Of a stretch of 64,000 nt of DNA, positions 52,240-61,525 are shown in pieces. This DNA comes from Halorarius litoreus. GTDB lineage: Archaea; Halobacteriota; Halobacteria; Halobacteriales; Haloarculaceae. The position numbers were made by a program, and so were the translations under genes. Below the pieces are notes generated by a model. That model did no database searches. It worked only from the letters and a program-made list of their open reading frames with translations, and was not told the DNA's origin. How positions within the stretch are numbered: the stretch's first letter is position 1; every line of letters begins with the position of its first letter. The DNA is taken from contig NZ_CP101454.1 in NCBI RefSeq assembly GCF_024362405.1, positions 3,720,001 through 3,784,000 on the forward strand, given 5' to 3'.

Positions 52240-52353
52240 TGCCCTCGATACCAGAGCGGGCAATTTGTAACCGTCGGATTCCGGCCCGGACCGGCAGGGT
52301 CTAGCCATGGGGAACCCCCTCCATTCGGGCGAGGCGAACGGCGACAACTGACC

Positions 52354-52824
52354 TCAGACGTCGAGGGCGTCCTCGACGTACCGGAGCGCGTCGATACCGG
52401 CTCGCCGCGACACCACGACGACCAGTTGCCCCTGTGTACCGCCCACCGCCTCGACCTCGACACCCTCGACCGACAGCCGGGCGAGCACGTCAGCGAGCGA
52501 CTCGGCCGAGCAGTCGCCGTTCGCGACGATGGCCGTGTGGTCACCCCCGCCCGATCCCAGCGAGAGGTCGCCGACCGTCACGAGCGCCTCCTCAGGGGCA
52601 CACTCGCCGAGCCCGCTCCGCATGTCGACCCGAACATTCCCCTCGCGCACGCCGGGGTCGGGCAGATCCTTGGCGTAGCGTCTGAGCGCGGCGGCGACCG
52701 CCTCCTCGTCGCCCACGTCGAGGTAGCGGGCGGCGGCGGTGTAGTTGAGGACGCCCGCGCGGAGCGCTGCGTGGAGGAACGGCTCGCGCCGGACGGCCTC
52801 GCGCGTCTCGCTCGCGACTGTCAT
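52354..52824 (-). CDS. Conserved haloarchaeal protein (DUF7523-like)
   Basis: 156 residues, soluble. N-terminal helical part TREAVRREPFLHAALRAGVLNYTAAARYLDVGDEEAVAAALRRYAKDL looks like a small DNA/RNA-binding or recognition module. The C-terminal half (VVSRRAGIDALRYVEDALDV with a preceding strand-rich core) is ACT-like. I believe this is the family called DUF7523, but this is from memory. Divergent from ribH. Confidence 0.72.
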   Translation of the reverse strand: MTVASETREAVRREPFLHAALRAGVLNYTAAARYLDVGDEEAVAAALRRYAKDLPDPGVREGNVRVDMRSGLGECAPEEALVTVGDLSLGSGGGDHTAIVANGDCSAESLADVLARLSVEGVEVEAVGGTQGQLVVVVSRRAGIDALRYVEDALDV

Positions 52825-52917
52825 CGCCAGGAGGACGCCGGCCCGGGAGGAAAACCCATCGCTCCCGGGCCTGTTCGAAACGGCACTTCTTTGGTCGGGG
52901 CTCGCTTCGCCTCGCGT

Positions 52918-53325
52918 ATGGTCACCCTCGGACTGGTGGTCGCCCAGTTCAACAAAGCGCGGCCCATCACCCACGAGATGGAGGCGGCCGGCCGTGAGGC
53001 CGCCGCCGAGCGCGGTGCCGACATCGTGGAGACGCTGGAAGTGCCCGGCGCGTACGACGCGCCGCTGGCCGCCGACCGACTGGCACGGCGCGACGACGTC
53101 GACGCCGTCGCCGTCCTCGGCGCCATCATCACCGGCGACACCGCCCACGACCGCGTCATCGCCGACGCCGCCGCCCAGGGGCTGACGGACGTGTCGCTCG
53201 ACCGCGACACGCCGGTCACCCTCGGCATCATCGGTCCAGGGATGAGCCAAGCAGAGGCCGAGGCGCGCATCGACTACGGCGCGACCGCCGTGGAGAGCGC
53301 CATCGACCTCGCGGAGGAACTATGA
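52918..53325 (+). CDS. ribH: 6,7-dimethyl-8-ribityllumazine synthase
   Basis: 135 residues of lumazine synthase, the step before riboflavin. Seen: GLVVAQFNKARPITHEME, the loop VETLEVPGAYDAPLAADRLARRDDVDAVAVLGAIITGDTAHDRVIADAA (catalytic His in HDRV), and DTPVTLGIIGPGMSQAEAEAR. It is on the short side (usual 135-160). It overlaps the aminotransferase start by 4 bp. The riboflavin-to-FAD step (ribL) is encoded 3.7 kb further on. Confidence 0.94.
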   Translation: MVTLGLVVAQFNKARPITHEMEAAGREAAAERGADIVETLEVPGAYDAPLAADRLARRDDVDAVAVLGAIITGDTAHDRVIADAAAQGLTDVSLDRDTPVTLGIIGPGMSQAEAEARIDYGATAVESAIDLAEEL

Positions 53326-54470
53326 CTATGGACTTCGCCGACCGCGTCGAACGAGTCGAACCGAGCGCGACGCTCGCCATCTCCAACCTCGCCTCTCAGC
53401 TCGAGGCGGATGGCGTCGACGTCGTGGACCTTTCGGTGGGGGAGCCGGACTTCCCCACCCCAGAGAACGTCGTCGAAGCGGGCAAACAGGCCATCGACGA
53501 CGGCCACACGGGCTACGCCCCCTCGAACGGGATTCCCCCGCTCAAGGAGGCTATCGTCGAGAAGCTCGCTGCCGACGGGCTCGACTACGGCACCGACGAA
53601 ATCATCGTCACCCCGGGGGCGAAGCAGGCGCTGTTCGAGACGTTCCAGACGCTCATCGACGACGGCGACGAGGTCGTCCTCCTGGACCCCGCGTGGGTTA
53701 GCTACGAGGCGATGGCGAAGATGGCTGGCGGAACGCTGAAGCGCGTGGACCTCTCGGCCCACGACTTCCAGCTCGCACCCGCGCTCGACGAGCTCGGCGA
53801 GACGGTGAGCGACGACACGGAACTCCTCGTCGTCAACTCCCCGTCGAACCCCTCCGGCGCCGTCTTCACCGACGAGGCGCTCGAGGGCGTCCGTGACCTC
53901 GCGGTCGAACACGACATCACGGTCATCTCCGACGAGATCTACGACGCCATCACATACGGGACGAGCCAGACCTCGCTCGGCTCCCTGGAGGGGATGGGTG
54001 ACCGCACCGTCACCATCAACGGCTTCTCGAAGGCCTACTCGATGACCGGCTGGCGGCTCGGCTACCTCGCCGCCCCCAAGGCGCTCGTCGACCAGGCTTC
54101 GAAGCTCCACAGCCACTCGGTGTCGTGTGCGACGCACTTCGTCCAGTACGCGGGTATCGAGGCGCTCCAGAACACCGACGACGCCGTCGCGGAGATGCGC
54201 GACGCGTTCGAGGACCGCCGCGACATGCTCGTCGACCTGTTCGCCGAGCACGGCAAGGAGGTGCCGTTCCCCGACGGCGCGTTCTACATGATGCTCCCCG
54301 TCGACGAGGACGATCAGGCGTGGTGTGAGGGCGCCATCGAGGACGCTCACGTTGCGACCGTCCCCGGCAGCGCGTTCGGGACGCCCGGCTACGCGCGACT
54401 CTCGTACGCCGCGAGCGAAGAGCGGCTCCGCGAGGGCGTCGAGCGACTCGCCGAGAACGGCTACCTCTAA
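53322..54470 (+). CDS. PLP-dependent aminotransferase (aspartate aminotransferase-like)
   Basis: 382 residues, class I/II aminotransferase. Seen: LSVGEPDFPTPENVVEAGKQAIDDGHTGYAPSNGIPPLKEAI, VVNSPSNPSGAVF (Asn/Pro), the VISDEIYDAITYG Asp/Tyr, and the PLP-Lys segment TINGFSKAYSMTGWRLGYLAAP (Lys about 235). A full-length, conserved enzyme. The substrate could be aspartate or another amino acid. Overlaps ribH by 4 bp (ATGA), an unusual partner. Confidence 0.92.
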   Translation: MTMDFADRVERVEPSATLAISNLASQLEADGVDVVDLSVGEPDFPTPENVVEAGKQAIDDGHTGYAPSNGIPPLKEAIVEKLAADGLDYGTDEIIVTPGAKQALFETFQTLIDDGDEVVLLDPAWVSYEAMAKMAGGTLKRVDLSAHDFQLAPALDELGETVSDDTELLVVNSPSNPSGAVFTDEALEGVRDLAVEHDITVISDEIYDAITYGTSQTSLGSLEGMGDRTVTINGFSKAYSMTGWRLGYLAAPKALVDQASKLHSHSVSCATHFVQYAGIEALQNTDDAVAEMRDAFEDRRDMLVDLFAEHGKEVPFPDGAFYMMLPVDEDDQAWCEGAIEDAHVATVPGSAFGTPGYARLSYAASEERLREGVERLAENGYL

Positions 54471-54552
54471 CCCGACGCGAGCTACTTCTTCGCCGCCCGA
54501 ACCGTCCAGCCACGGCTCACGGTTCGTGAGCTGTCGGAAGAACGGCGGTCGC

Positions 54553-56445
54553 TCAGTCCTGCGTCAGCGTGCTGCGGAGCGCGTCGTCGAGTTCGGCGTC
54601 GCTCATCTTCTCGACGAGCGCGTCGAGGACGGGCTCGCGCATCCCGGGGACGAACTTGATCGAGCCGACGACGAGGTGACCGCCACCGGAGACGCCGGCA
54701 CCGGGCTGTTCGTCGGTCAGCTCGGAGACCATGTTCGGGATGTCGAGTCGGACACCGTCGGAGCGGAGAACGGCGAAGTCCGGGCCGTAGCCGATGGTGA
54801 TGACCGGATCGCCCGTCTCCTGTACCTTCCGGTCGTGGATCTCCCCGGTCGTCTTGCCGGGTGCGGGGTAGGTGAAGCGGTGGGCGTGTTCGTCGACGTC
54901 GATGCGGTAGAGGTGTGCGCCGTTCTCCAGTTTCTCGTGTTCGAGGTGCGGGAGCGCGTCCGAGAGCTGGCGGTCGACGTCGCGTTCGGCGCGCGTCGAG
55001 AGGAACTCGACGAGTTCGCGGTGTCGTTCTTCGTCGCCGCGGACGTTGAGCACGTCTTCGATGAGCGCGTCGCCGGAGTTGTAGCGAAGCCAGTGGGCCG
55101 CGTAGTCGAGCGCCTCGCCGATGTCCTGGAGGTCGGCCTCGTCGTACCCTTCCTCGGCGGCGAGCGCGAGGTAGTCGTCCATCGCGTTCGCCTTCGAGCG
55201 ATCCGCGAGCCCCGCGACGGCGGGAATGTGCCGCAGGTCGTCGGTGAGCGACGGGTCGATCATGCGCGCGAGCTCGACGCACATCATCCCCGTCGTGATG
55301 CGGTAGTCCTCGTCGTGGAGGTACGGGTTGACGTGGTGGTCGAGGAACGGCTCGACGGCCTCGGGGTCCGGGTGGTGGTGGTCGACGACGACGACCGGGA
55401 TGTCGTACTGGTCGAGCGCCCGGTACGCGGGCGTGTCCTCCTCGGTCGAGCCGTTGTCGAGCATGAGGAGGAGCGGGAGCCGCTGTCCGTGGCGCTCCTC
55501 GTCCTCCAGCGCGAAGTTGAGGTCGCGCGTCAGGTCCTCCATCTCGTAGAACGGGGCCTTCGAGGGGAGGCGCTTGAACAGGTGTCGCGGCGCCTCGGTG
55601 TCCTCGTGGGTCTCGGCGATGAAGTTCTCCAGGGCGACCTGTACCGGCACGGAGGCACACATCCCGTCGCCGTCGGCGTGGTGACGCATCCGGATCGGGC
55701 GGGAGTCGAGCACCGCACGGCGAAGGTACTCGGCCAGTTCGCGGAGGTCGGCGCGGAGCTTCTCGAAGGCGGGCCAGTCGACGAGCGGCTCCACCTCGGC
55801 CGGTGCAGCGGTCCGTGCGACCGCCTCCTCGACCGACTCGCGAACGGTCACTTCCTCGTCGCCGTCGAGGCGTTCGAGGCTGTCGACTTCGAGCTGGAGT
55901 GCGCCCTCGCGGGTCTCGACCTCGCCCGTCACGCGGACGACATCGTCGAGGTCGACCTCGGGGTACGCGCGGACGCCGGCCTCCTCGAACGCGGCACAGG
56001 GGACGACGCCAGTCCCGTCGGCGACCTGGAACAGCGTCGGGCCGCCGGTCTGTTTGATCTGGACGACCTCGCCGGCGAGGTGGACGGTCGAGCCGACGCT
56101 GTCGGCGAGATCCTCGACGGCGACCTCGTCGCCGGGGTCGACCGCCACGGTGGTGTAGCTCTCGGGCGCGACCTCGTGGAACGAGAGGTCGCCGTTCTGG
56201 CGGACCTCGGCGAGCTCGACGACGAGTTCGTCGCCCACGTCGTAGCTCCCGGTCAGTTTCGAGTCGTGGACGAGACCGGAGACGTGGTCGGAGAGGTCGA
56301 CGAACACGCCGTAGTCGACGACGCCGTTGACGGTGGCGTGGTAGCGGCCACCCTCCTCGACGTCATCGGCCGTACAGCCAGCGGCGAGCCGGAAGACGAC
56401 CTCGGAGGCCGTCTCGGCGTCGCCGCCATCAGCGGATTGAGTCAT
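54553..56445 (-). CDS. DHH-family RecJ-like nuclease/phosphoesterase with S1 and OB domains
   Basis: 630 residues. N-terminal S1 domain (about 28-85: EGGRYHATVNGVVDYGVFVDLSDHVSGLVHDS), then an OB-fold (about 110-200). The DHH core holds motif I RMRHHADGDGMCASVPVQVALE (about 255-275) and motif III VVVVDHHHPDPE (about 360). The C-terminal DHHA1 has SGGGHLVVGSIKF. All metal-binding motifs are present, so a single-strand nuclease or phosphodiesterase activity is likely. Compare the degenerate homologue at 62877. Confidence 0.9.
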   Translation of the reverse strand: MTQSADGGDAETASEVVFRLAAGCTADDVEEGGRYHATVNGVVDYGVFVDLSDHVSGLVHDSKLTGSYDVGDELVVELAEVRQNGDLSFHEVAPESYTTVAVDPGDEVAVEDLADSVGSTVHLAGEVVQIKQTGGPTLFQVADGTGVVPCAAFEEAGVRAYPEVDLDDVVRVTGEVETREGALQLEVDSLERLDGDEEVTVRESVEEAVARTAAPAEVEPLVDWPAFEKLRADLRELAEYLRRAVLDSRPIRMRHHADGDGMCASVPVQVALENFIAETHEDTEAPRHLFKRLPSKAPFYEMEDLTRDLNFALEDEERHGQRLPLLLMLDNGSTEEDTPAYRALDQYDIPVVVVDHHHPDPEAVEPFLDHHVNPYLHDEDYRITTGMMCVELARMIDPSLTDDLRHIPAVAGLADRSKANAMDDYLALAAEEGYDEADLQDIGEALDYAAHWLRYNSGDALIEDVLNVRGDEERHRELVEFLSTRAERDVDRQLSDALPHLEHEKLENGAHLYRIDVDEHAHRFTYPAPGKTTGEIHDRKVQETGDPVITIGYGPDFAVLRSDGVRLDIPNMVSELTDEQPGAGVSGGGHLVVGSIKFVPGMREPVLDALVEKMSDAELDDALRSTLTQD

Positions 56446-56563
56446 TGGAACAGCGTCGGTGTCCTCCGAGTTTAAGGCTTGTCACTCGGCCGGAGCGACC
56501 CGACGGCGACGGAGCGGCATCGGCATCGGAACGCTTAGTTGTCGCCCGCGCCGTCGGTCTGGT

Positions 56564-57073
56564 ATGCGGCTCTTCCGTTCGAGCGAGGTTATCGGCATCG
56601 CTGCGGACGCCCTCGACTTCGCCCTGGAGGCGTCGGAGGACGCCCACCCCGACGAGTACATGGGCCTCCTTCGAGGTGAGGACGCCCGGAACCTCGACAT
56701 CGACCGGGAGGGCACCGTTATCACGGACGTCCTCGTCATCCCCGGTACCGAGTCGAACCCGGTCTCCGCGACGGTGAAGACGAGCATGATTCCCAACGAC
56801 ACGCGCGCGGCCGGCTCCATCCACTCACACCCGAACGGCGTCCTCCGGCCCTCCGACGCCGACCTCGCCACCTTCGGGAAGGGGAAGGTCCACATCATCA
56901 TCGGCGCACCGTACGGCCGCCACGACTGGAAAGCGTTCGACAGAGAGGGGAACCCCCGCGACCTCGACGTGCTGGACGTGGCGCTACCGGACGAGGCGTT
57001 CTTCGACTTCACGCAAGCGGACATCGACGCGGAGCTCCGCGAGGAAGGGGAAGGAGAGGGGGAGTGGCGATGA
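56564..57073 (+). CDS. JAMM/MPN+ metalloprotease (desampylase-like)
   Basis: 169 residues. JAMM zinc motif [20 protein letters not shown] (His-x-His-x7-Ser-x2-Asp, about 88-103), with the upstream Glu in [14 protein letters not shown]. In haloarchaea such enzymes (HvJAMM1 type) remove ubiquitin-like SAMP tags from proteins. The C-terminal tail is acidic and Gly/Glu-rich. It overlaps ribL by 4 bp. Start ATG 56564 ([11 protein letters not shown]) was chosen over codons that look non-coding. Confidence 0.88.
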   Translation: MRLFRSSEVIGIAADALDFALEASEDAHPDEYMGLLRGEDARNLDIDREGTVITDVLVIPGTESNPVSATVKTSMIPNDTRAAGSIHSHPNGVLRPSDADLATFGKGKVHIIIGAPYGRHDWKAFDREGNPRDLDVLDVALPDEAFFDFTQADIDAELREEGEGEGEWR

Positions 57074-57504
57074 CCCGAACCGTCGTCGCGCAGGGCACCT
57101 TCGACCTCCTGCACCCCGGCCACCTCCACTACCTCGCGGACGCGAAGGCCATGGGTGACGAACTCCACGTCATCATCGCCCGCCGCGAGAACGTGACGCA
57201 CAAGCAGAAACCCATCCTCCCCGACCGCCAGCGGCGCGACATGGTCGCCGCGCTCGACCCGGTCGACCACGCCCGGCTCGGCCACGAAGAGGACATCTTC
57301 GTCCCCATCGAGGAGATCGACCCCGACGTCATCGTCCTCGGGCACGACCAGCATCACGACGAGGACGCCCTGCACGAGGCGCTTCTGGAGCGGGGAATCG
57401 ACTGCGAGGTCGCCCGCGCCAGCGCCCGCGAACCCGCGTACGACGGTGAAATCCTCTCGACCGGCACCATCATCGACGAGGTCTGCCGGCAGCGCTGCGA
57501 GTAG
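57070..57504 (+). CDS. ribL: FAD synthase (archaeal RibL)
   Basis: 144 residues of the nucleotidyltransferase (HIGH) fold: [37 protein letters not shown] (HPGH about 14-17), [16 protein letters not shown], and [26 protein letters not shown]. Archaeal RibL adenylates FMN to FAD. Start ATG 57070 is coupled to the JAMM gene by overlap (ATGA); an in-frame GTG lies 6 nt earlier. Confidence 0.92.
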   Translation: MTRTVVAQGTFDLLHPGHLHYLADAKAMGDELHVIIARRENVTHKQKPILPDRQRRDMVAALDPVDHARLGHEEDIFVPIEEIDPDVIVLGHDQHHDEDALHEALLERGIDCEVARASAREPAYDGEILSTGTIIDEVCRQRCE

Positions 57505-59097
57505 CTACTCGAACTGGAGCCGGCGCGCAGCGAGCAGACAGGCGACCGCGCCGAGCACCAGCGCGACCGGTAGCCCAACGAGAAACCGCTCACCACTACG
57601 CTCCCAGTCGCTGTCGAAGACGGACGCGTAGTAGTCCGCGACCCGCTCTCCCTCTATGGCGACCACCACCTCGCGGTTCTCGCGGGCCGAGTGGTTGTTC
57701 CAGTTGAGACTCCCGAGCAGGACGGTGTCGTCGACGACGACGCCCTTCGCGTGAACCTTCTCGAACTGCCCGGCAGGCGTAGCGACCCGTACTGACAGCG
57801 GGAGGCTCTCCCGGTCGGCGAGCGTATTCACTCGCTCGGCGAGCGCCCGGTTCTCCGCTGCAACGTACCACGCGCTCGACAGCAGGATGCGCACCTCGAC
57901 ACCACGGCGGGCCGCTCGGACGGCGGCAGCGAGAAACGGCTGACTGCGCCCACCGATGGACACCTGCAGGACGCGAATGGAGTCGGTCGCCCGGTCGAGC
58001 CGGCGGACAGTTGCGGTCTCAGCGTTGTCGGGCGCGACCAGCACCGAGACGTTCCGGTACGGCAGACGCTCGGGCGCGACGGTCGTGGGGTAGGACCCGT
58101 GGGTGGCGTTCGCGGGCTCGAACTGCTTCCCGCGACGGAACTCGCGCCAGCGGACCGTCCCGAGGCTGTCGGCGTCCGCGCGGAACGTCTCGGCGAGCGC
58201 GTCGACCGCGTCCGCGTCCGAGAGTGTCACTCCCCACCCGCGAGAGGAGCCGCCACCCGTCCCCGCAGGTTTCCAGTTCTCGGTCAGGACGGTCGCACGC
58301 TCGTCGGCGACGACGTACTTCGCGTGGTGAAAGTCGTACGGGGCGTGCGGGCCCGCGACGACGCGAACCTCGATGCCCACCGCGGCGAGACGGTCCAGTC
58401 GCTCGGCTTCGGGGCGCGAGAGTCCACCGACGGGTGCGCCGTCGACCAGCACCCGGACGGTCGCGCCTCGGTCGTGGGCCGCGACGAGCGCGCGGGTCGC
58501 GCGGGCGGAGGTGAACGTGTAGCCGGCGAGCAGCACGCGGTCGGTGGCGTTCTCGACCGCGGCGAGCGGCTGGCCGGGCGCATCGGGGAGGACGAACGCG
58601 TGTGCGGTGCCGGGTCCCCCGTGGACGACCCGTCGGTCCGTACCGGCGAGCGGACGCCACGTGTTGTTCTGCCACGTCTCGCCCTCCGGGGCGTCGGCAT
58701 AGTGGACTGTCACAACGGTCCGGTTCCCGCGCAGGAGTCGAATCTGTTCACCGGCGTTCGACAGCGACAGGAACCGGTCGAGCAGGAGAACCGTTCCCTC
58801 GGTGTGGTTCACCGCAGGGCCGCGCGTCTCGCCCACGATGACGCGCCCCTCGACGGTGCGGTTCGGGAGGGCGACCCGCTGCTCGCCGTCAGTGAGTGAG
58901 TAGCGGCCGAGGTTCGTTTTCCGAGGCGCATCGAGGACGACGAACTCCCCGCGGTCGTCCTCGGCGACTGGGTTCGGGTGGACGGCCACGAGGTCGAGTG
59001 ATGCTGTGGGCGGTGCCTGCGCGGCCGCTGACACGGTCGCCGGTGCGGTCGCTGGGAGCACGATGATGAGGACGACGAGGGCGGCGACCCAGCGCAC
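57505..59097 (-). CDS. Secreted phospholipase-D-fold protein with lamin-tail domain
   Basis: 530 residues. Signal peptide 1-25. A lamin-tail-like (LTD) domain (about 32-135: LDLVAVHPNPVAEDDRGEFVVLD). Two PLD half-sites: HHAKYVVADERATVLTENW (about 255-273) and VHAKGVVVDDTVLLGSLNW (about 443-461), both with H-x-K-x4-D. A C-terminal membrane helix (FLVGLPVALVLGAVACLLAARR). Both HKD motifs look complete, so an extracellular nuclease or lipase is possible. Convergent with ribL, ending directly against it. Confidence 0.88.
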   Translation of the reverse strand: MRWVAALVVLIIVLPATAPATVSAAAQAPPTASLDLVAVHPNPVAEDDRGEFVVLDAPRKTNLGRYSLTDGEQRVALPNRTVEGRVIVGETRGPAVNHTEGTVLLLDRFLSLSNAGEQIRLLRGNRTVVTVHYADAPEGETWQNNTWRPLAGTDRRVVHGGPGTAHAFVLPDAPGQPLAAVENATDRVLLAGYTFTSARATRALVAAHDRGATVRVLVDGAPVGGLSRPEAERLDRLAAVGIEVRVVAGPHAPYDFHHAKYVVADERATVLTENWKPAGTGGGSSRGWGVTLSDADAVDALAETFRADADSLGTVRWREFRRGKQFEPANATHGSYPTTVAPERLPYRNVSVLVAPDNAETATVRRLDRATDSIRVLQVSIGGRSQPFLAAAVRAARRGVEVRILLSSAWYVAAENRALAERVNTLADRESLPLSVRVATPAGQFEKVHAKGVVVDDTVLLGSLNWNNHSARENREVVVAIEGERVADYYASVFDSDWERSGERFLVGLPVALVLGAVACLLAARRLQFE

Positions 59098-59144
59098 ACG
59101 CCGGGTGGCCGCGTCCCCCTACAAGAAGTTCCGGGTCCAGGTCG

Positions 59145-60623
59145 TCAGGCCGACGGCGCCGCCGCGTCGAGCGCGTCGGCAGCCTTCACGGCCTCGTTCT
59201 CGACGATGTACGAGCGGTCGTCGGCGTACTCGGCGGCGGCCTCGAGCGCCGCTTCGGTGCCGATCTGGTAGAGCGCCCACGCCGCGGCGGCGCGCACGTT
59301 GTCGCTGTCGTCGTCCGCGAGCACGTCCGCGAGCGGGTCGATGGCGCGCGTGTCGCCGATGCGGCCGAGCGCCCGTGCCGCCTGCGACCGGACCTCGTAG
59401 TCCTCGGCGACGAGGCGATCGGCGACCGGCTGGGTCGACTCCTCGCTGCCGATTTCGCCCAGTGCCTTCAACACGACCTTCTGGAGCGGCGGGTTGCTCT
59501 CGTCCTCGATGTAGCCGTGGAGCGTCTCACAGGCGTCGTCGTTGCCGATCTTCCCGATGACCTGGATGGCGTCCTGGTTGCGGCGGTTGACGAGCGGCAT
59601 CATCGCATCGTACGCCTCGGGCGCGCCCATCCGGCGGAACGCGTCGAGACAGTTCTCCTCCATGAAATCCGATTCGAGGTACTCGAACGCCAGCAGGATG
59701 CGCTCGGGGTCGTTCTCGCGTTCGGCGATACGGACGACGTTCAGCTCCGGCGGGAAGTCCTTCCGGTTCTTCGATTCGAGCCGGTCGTAGAAGCCCTGCG
59801 CCTGGAGCTGTTCGACGACCGTGAGGTCGTCCCACTCCTCGGCGTCGTCGAGGTCCGATTCGAGCGCGTCGGTCGCCTCCAGCAGCGCCGCGATGGTCTC
59901 TGCGTCCTCGTCTGCGTCGAGGTCGGCCGCGTCGACGGCTTCGGCGACCGACTCCAGTGCGGCGACGTGCCCGTCCGGGAACTCGCCGTCGACGGCGACC
60001 GACTCGCCGAGCGGCTCCTCGACGGCCTCGGTGAACGCGACGACTGCGTCGGCGGCCTCGGTCTCGCCCGTCTCGGTCCACTCGCCGTCCTCGATGGTCG
60101 AGATGGCGGTCTCGATGGCCTCGACGACGTCCTCGCCGTATGGGCCGCGCGCCTCCTCGATGCCGTCTCGGAGGTCGCTGACACGCGATTCGAGTTCCTC
60201 ACGGGGGTCATCTTCGTCCTCGTCTTCCGGCTCGGGGAGGCTCGCGGCCTCCAGCGCGGCCTCGGTGTCGTCGAGTTGGCTCTCGACGTCGTCGAGGTCG
60301 GCCTCCGTCTCGGCCTCTTCGAGGGCGGCTTCGACCTCGTCGAGCTGTTCGTTCAGCTCGTCGGCGTCGAGGTCCGGTGCAGGGAGGTCCTCGGTCTCCT
60401 CCGCCGCGTCCTCGGCGTCTTCGGCCTCGTCGGCTCCTTCAGCCTCTTCAGCCTCTTCGGCCTCGTCGGCGGTCGGTTCTTCTTCCTCGGCGGACTCGTC
60501 GGCCCCGTCGTCGGCCGACTCCTCGGGGGTGTCCGTCGGTTCGGGCTCGTCCGTCGTGTCGTCGGTCTCAGGCGCGGCCTCCTCGTCGGCCGCGTCCTGG
60601 GGTTCGTCGTCCCCGTCGCTCAT
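59145..60623 (-). CDS. Acidic HEAT-repeat protein
   Basis: 492 residues. The N-terminal 100 residues are nearly all Glu, Asp, Ala and Thr. A predicted coiled-coil follows (about 105-150, LEEAETEADLDDVESQLDDTEAALEAA). The C-terminal part (about 310-490) holds HEAT repeats of the PBS-lyase type: ALGEIGSEESTQPVADRLVAEDYEVRSQAARALGRIGDTRAIDPLADVLAD. Likely a protein-protein scaffold. Start ATG 60621-60623 (MSDGDDEPQD) rather than the much longer open frame upstream. Confidence 0.85.
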   Translation of the reverse strand: MSDGDDEPQDAADEEAAPETDDTTDEPEPTDTPEESADDGADESAEEEEPTADEAEEAEEAEGADEAEDAEDAAEETEDLPAPDLDADELNEQLDEVEAALEEAETEADLDDVESQLDDTEAALEAASLPEPEDEDEDDPREELESRVSDLRDGIEEARGPYGEDVVEAIETAISTIEDGEWTETGETEAADAVVAFTEAVEEPLGESVAVDGEFPDGHVAALESVAEAVDAADLDADEDAETIAALLEATDALESDLDDAEEWDDLTVVEQLQAQGFYDRLESKNRKDFPPELNVVRIAERENDPERILLAFEYLESDFMEENCLDAFRRMGAPEAYDAMMPLVNRRNQDAIQVIGKIGNDDACETLHGYIEDESNPPLQKVVLKALGEIGSEESTQPVADRLVAEDYEVRSQAARALGRIGDTRAIDPLADVLADDDSDNVRAAAAWALYQIGTEAALEAAAEYADDRSYIVENEAVKAADALDAAAPSA

Positions 60624-60721
60624 AGGGGGTACTCCGTAAGTTCGGAATAAGGGCGTTTCCCTTCTCGGCTCTCGCTCACGGGGGTGCACTCGGTTCGTCG
60701 GGGACGTCCTGGTCGCCTCAA

Positions 60722-60748
60722 CGTGCTGCGAGCGAAGCGAGCAGCACG
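60722..60748 (-). repeat. Hairpin with GAGCGAAGCGA loop
   Basis: Perfect 8-bp stem CGTGCTGC / GCAGCACG (60722-60729 with 60741-60748) around the loop GAGCGAAGCGA. It begins one base after the pssA stop, so it may act as a terminator or mRNA 3' end for pssA. The loop matches the hairpins at 45116-45140 and 48680-48700 apart from one base in the latter; the stem sequences differ. Confidence 0.6.
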
Positions 60749-61423
60749 CTACCGCCAGTAGAACCGCGGCGCCAACACGAGATACGCGAGCGCGGCGGCC
60801 AGCAACGCGCGGGGGAACACCCCACCGAACGTGTCGGGCAACAAGACGGCGAGCGCCTGCAGCCCACCGAGGACGAGCGCGTCGCGCGCCCAGAGGTCCG
60901 GATACGAGACGGGCGCGACCATCAGATAGCAGAACACGCCGGTCGCCGCGAGCAGGATCGTGGGGGTGGTGACCCCCGCGAGGAACCCCGCGGCGAGCAG
61001 GGTCGCGGCGAGCGTCGTCTGGACGCCGTCGGTCGTCGCATCTCCGACGTCCTCGGCCGTGTAGAGCCCGAGCCGGAGGACGGCGATGGCGACGAACAGC
61101 GCGGGAAGCCCCAGTGCGGCGGCGGTCGACCCATCGAGGGCGACCCCCCACGCGTCGCTGGCGACGACGAACACGAGCATCGCGGGCGCGACGGCGAACG
61201 TCGCCACGTCGGCCAGCGAATCGAGGAACTCGCCCGCCGCGGACGAGCCGTAATGGCGTGCGAGCACGCCGTCGAGGCCGTCGGCGATGGCCCCGAGGAG
61301 GATGAGTCGCGCCGCGAGCGCGGGCGACAGCGTCGCCGCGGCGACCGCCCCGAACCCGAGGGCGGCGTTCGCCACGGTGACGAGGTCGGCGAGGGCGAGC
61401 CGACCCACGAACCGGGGTTGCAT
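60749..61423 (-). CDS. pssA: Protein-sorting-system archaetidylserine synthase
   Basis: 224 residues of the CDP-alcohol phosphatidyltransferase family, with six to eight helices. The catalytic motif DGVLARHYGSSAAGEFLDSLAD (DG-x2-AR-x7-G-x3-D-x3-D, about 48-69) is intact. In haloarchaea this subtype makes archaetidylserine, needed for archaeosortase-dependent anchoring of PGF-CTERM proteins. Start ATG 61421-61423 (MQPRFVGRLALADLVTVANA). Its partner decarboxylase PssD is not in this window. Confidence 0.88.
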   Translation of the reverse strand: MQPRFVGRLALADLVTVANAALGFGAVAAATLSPALAARLILLGAIADGLDGVLARHYGSSAAGEFLDSLADVATFAVAPAMLVFVVASDAWGVALDGSTAAALGLPALFVAIAVLRLGLYTAEDVGDATTDGVQTTLAATLLAAGFLAGVTTPTILLAATGVFCYLMVAPVSYPDLWARDALVLGGLQALAVLLPDTFGGVFPRALLAAALAYLVLAPRFYWR

Positions 61424-61525
61424 ACCTCCGCGTGCGGTGGTCGCACCCTTATTCGGTTCGTTTCGGTGCCGGCGGTTCGAGGGCCGAACCAGACCGCCTA
61501 TACTCGTCGGTCCCCGAGTACGAAT

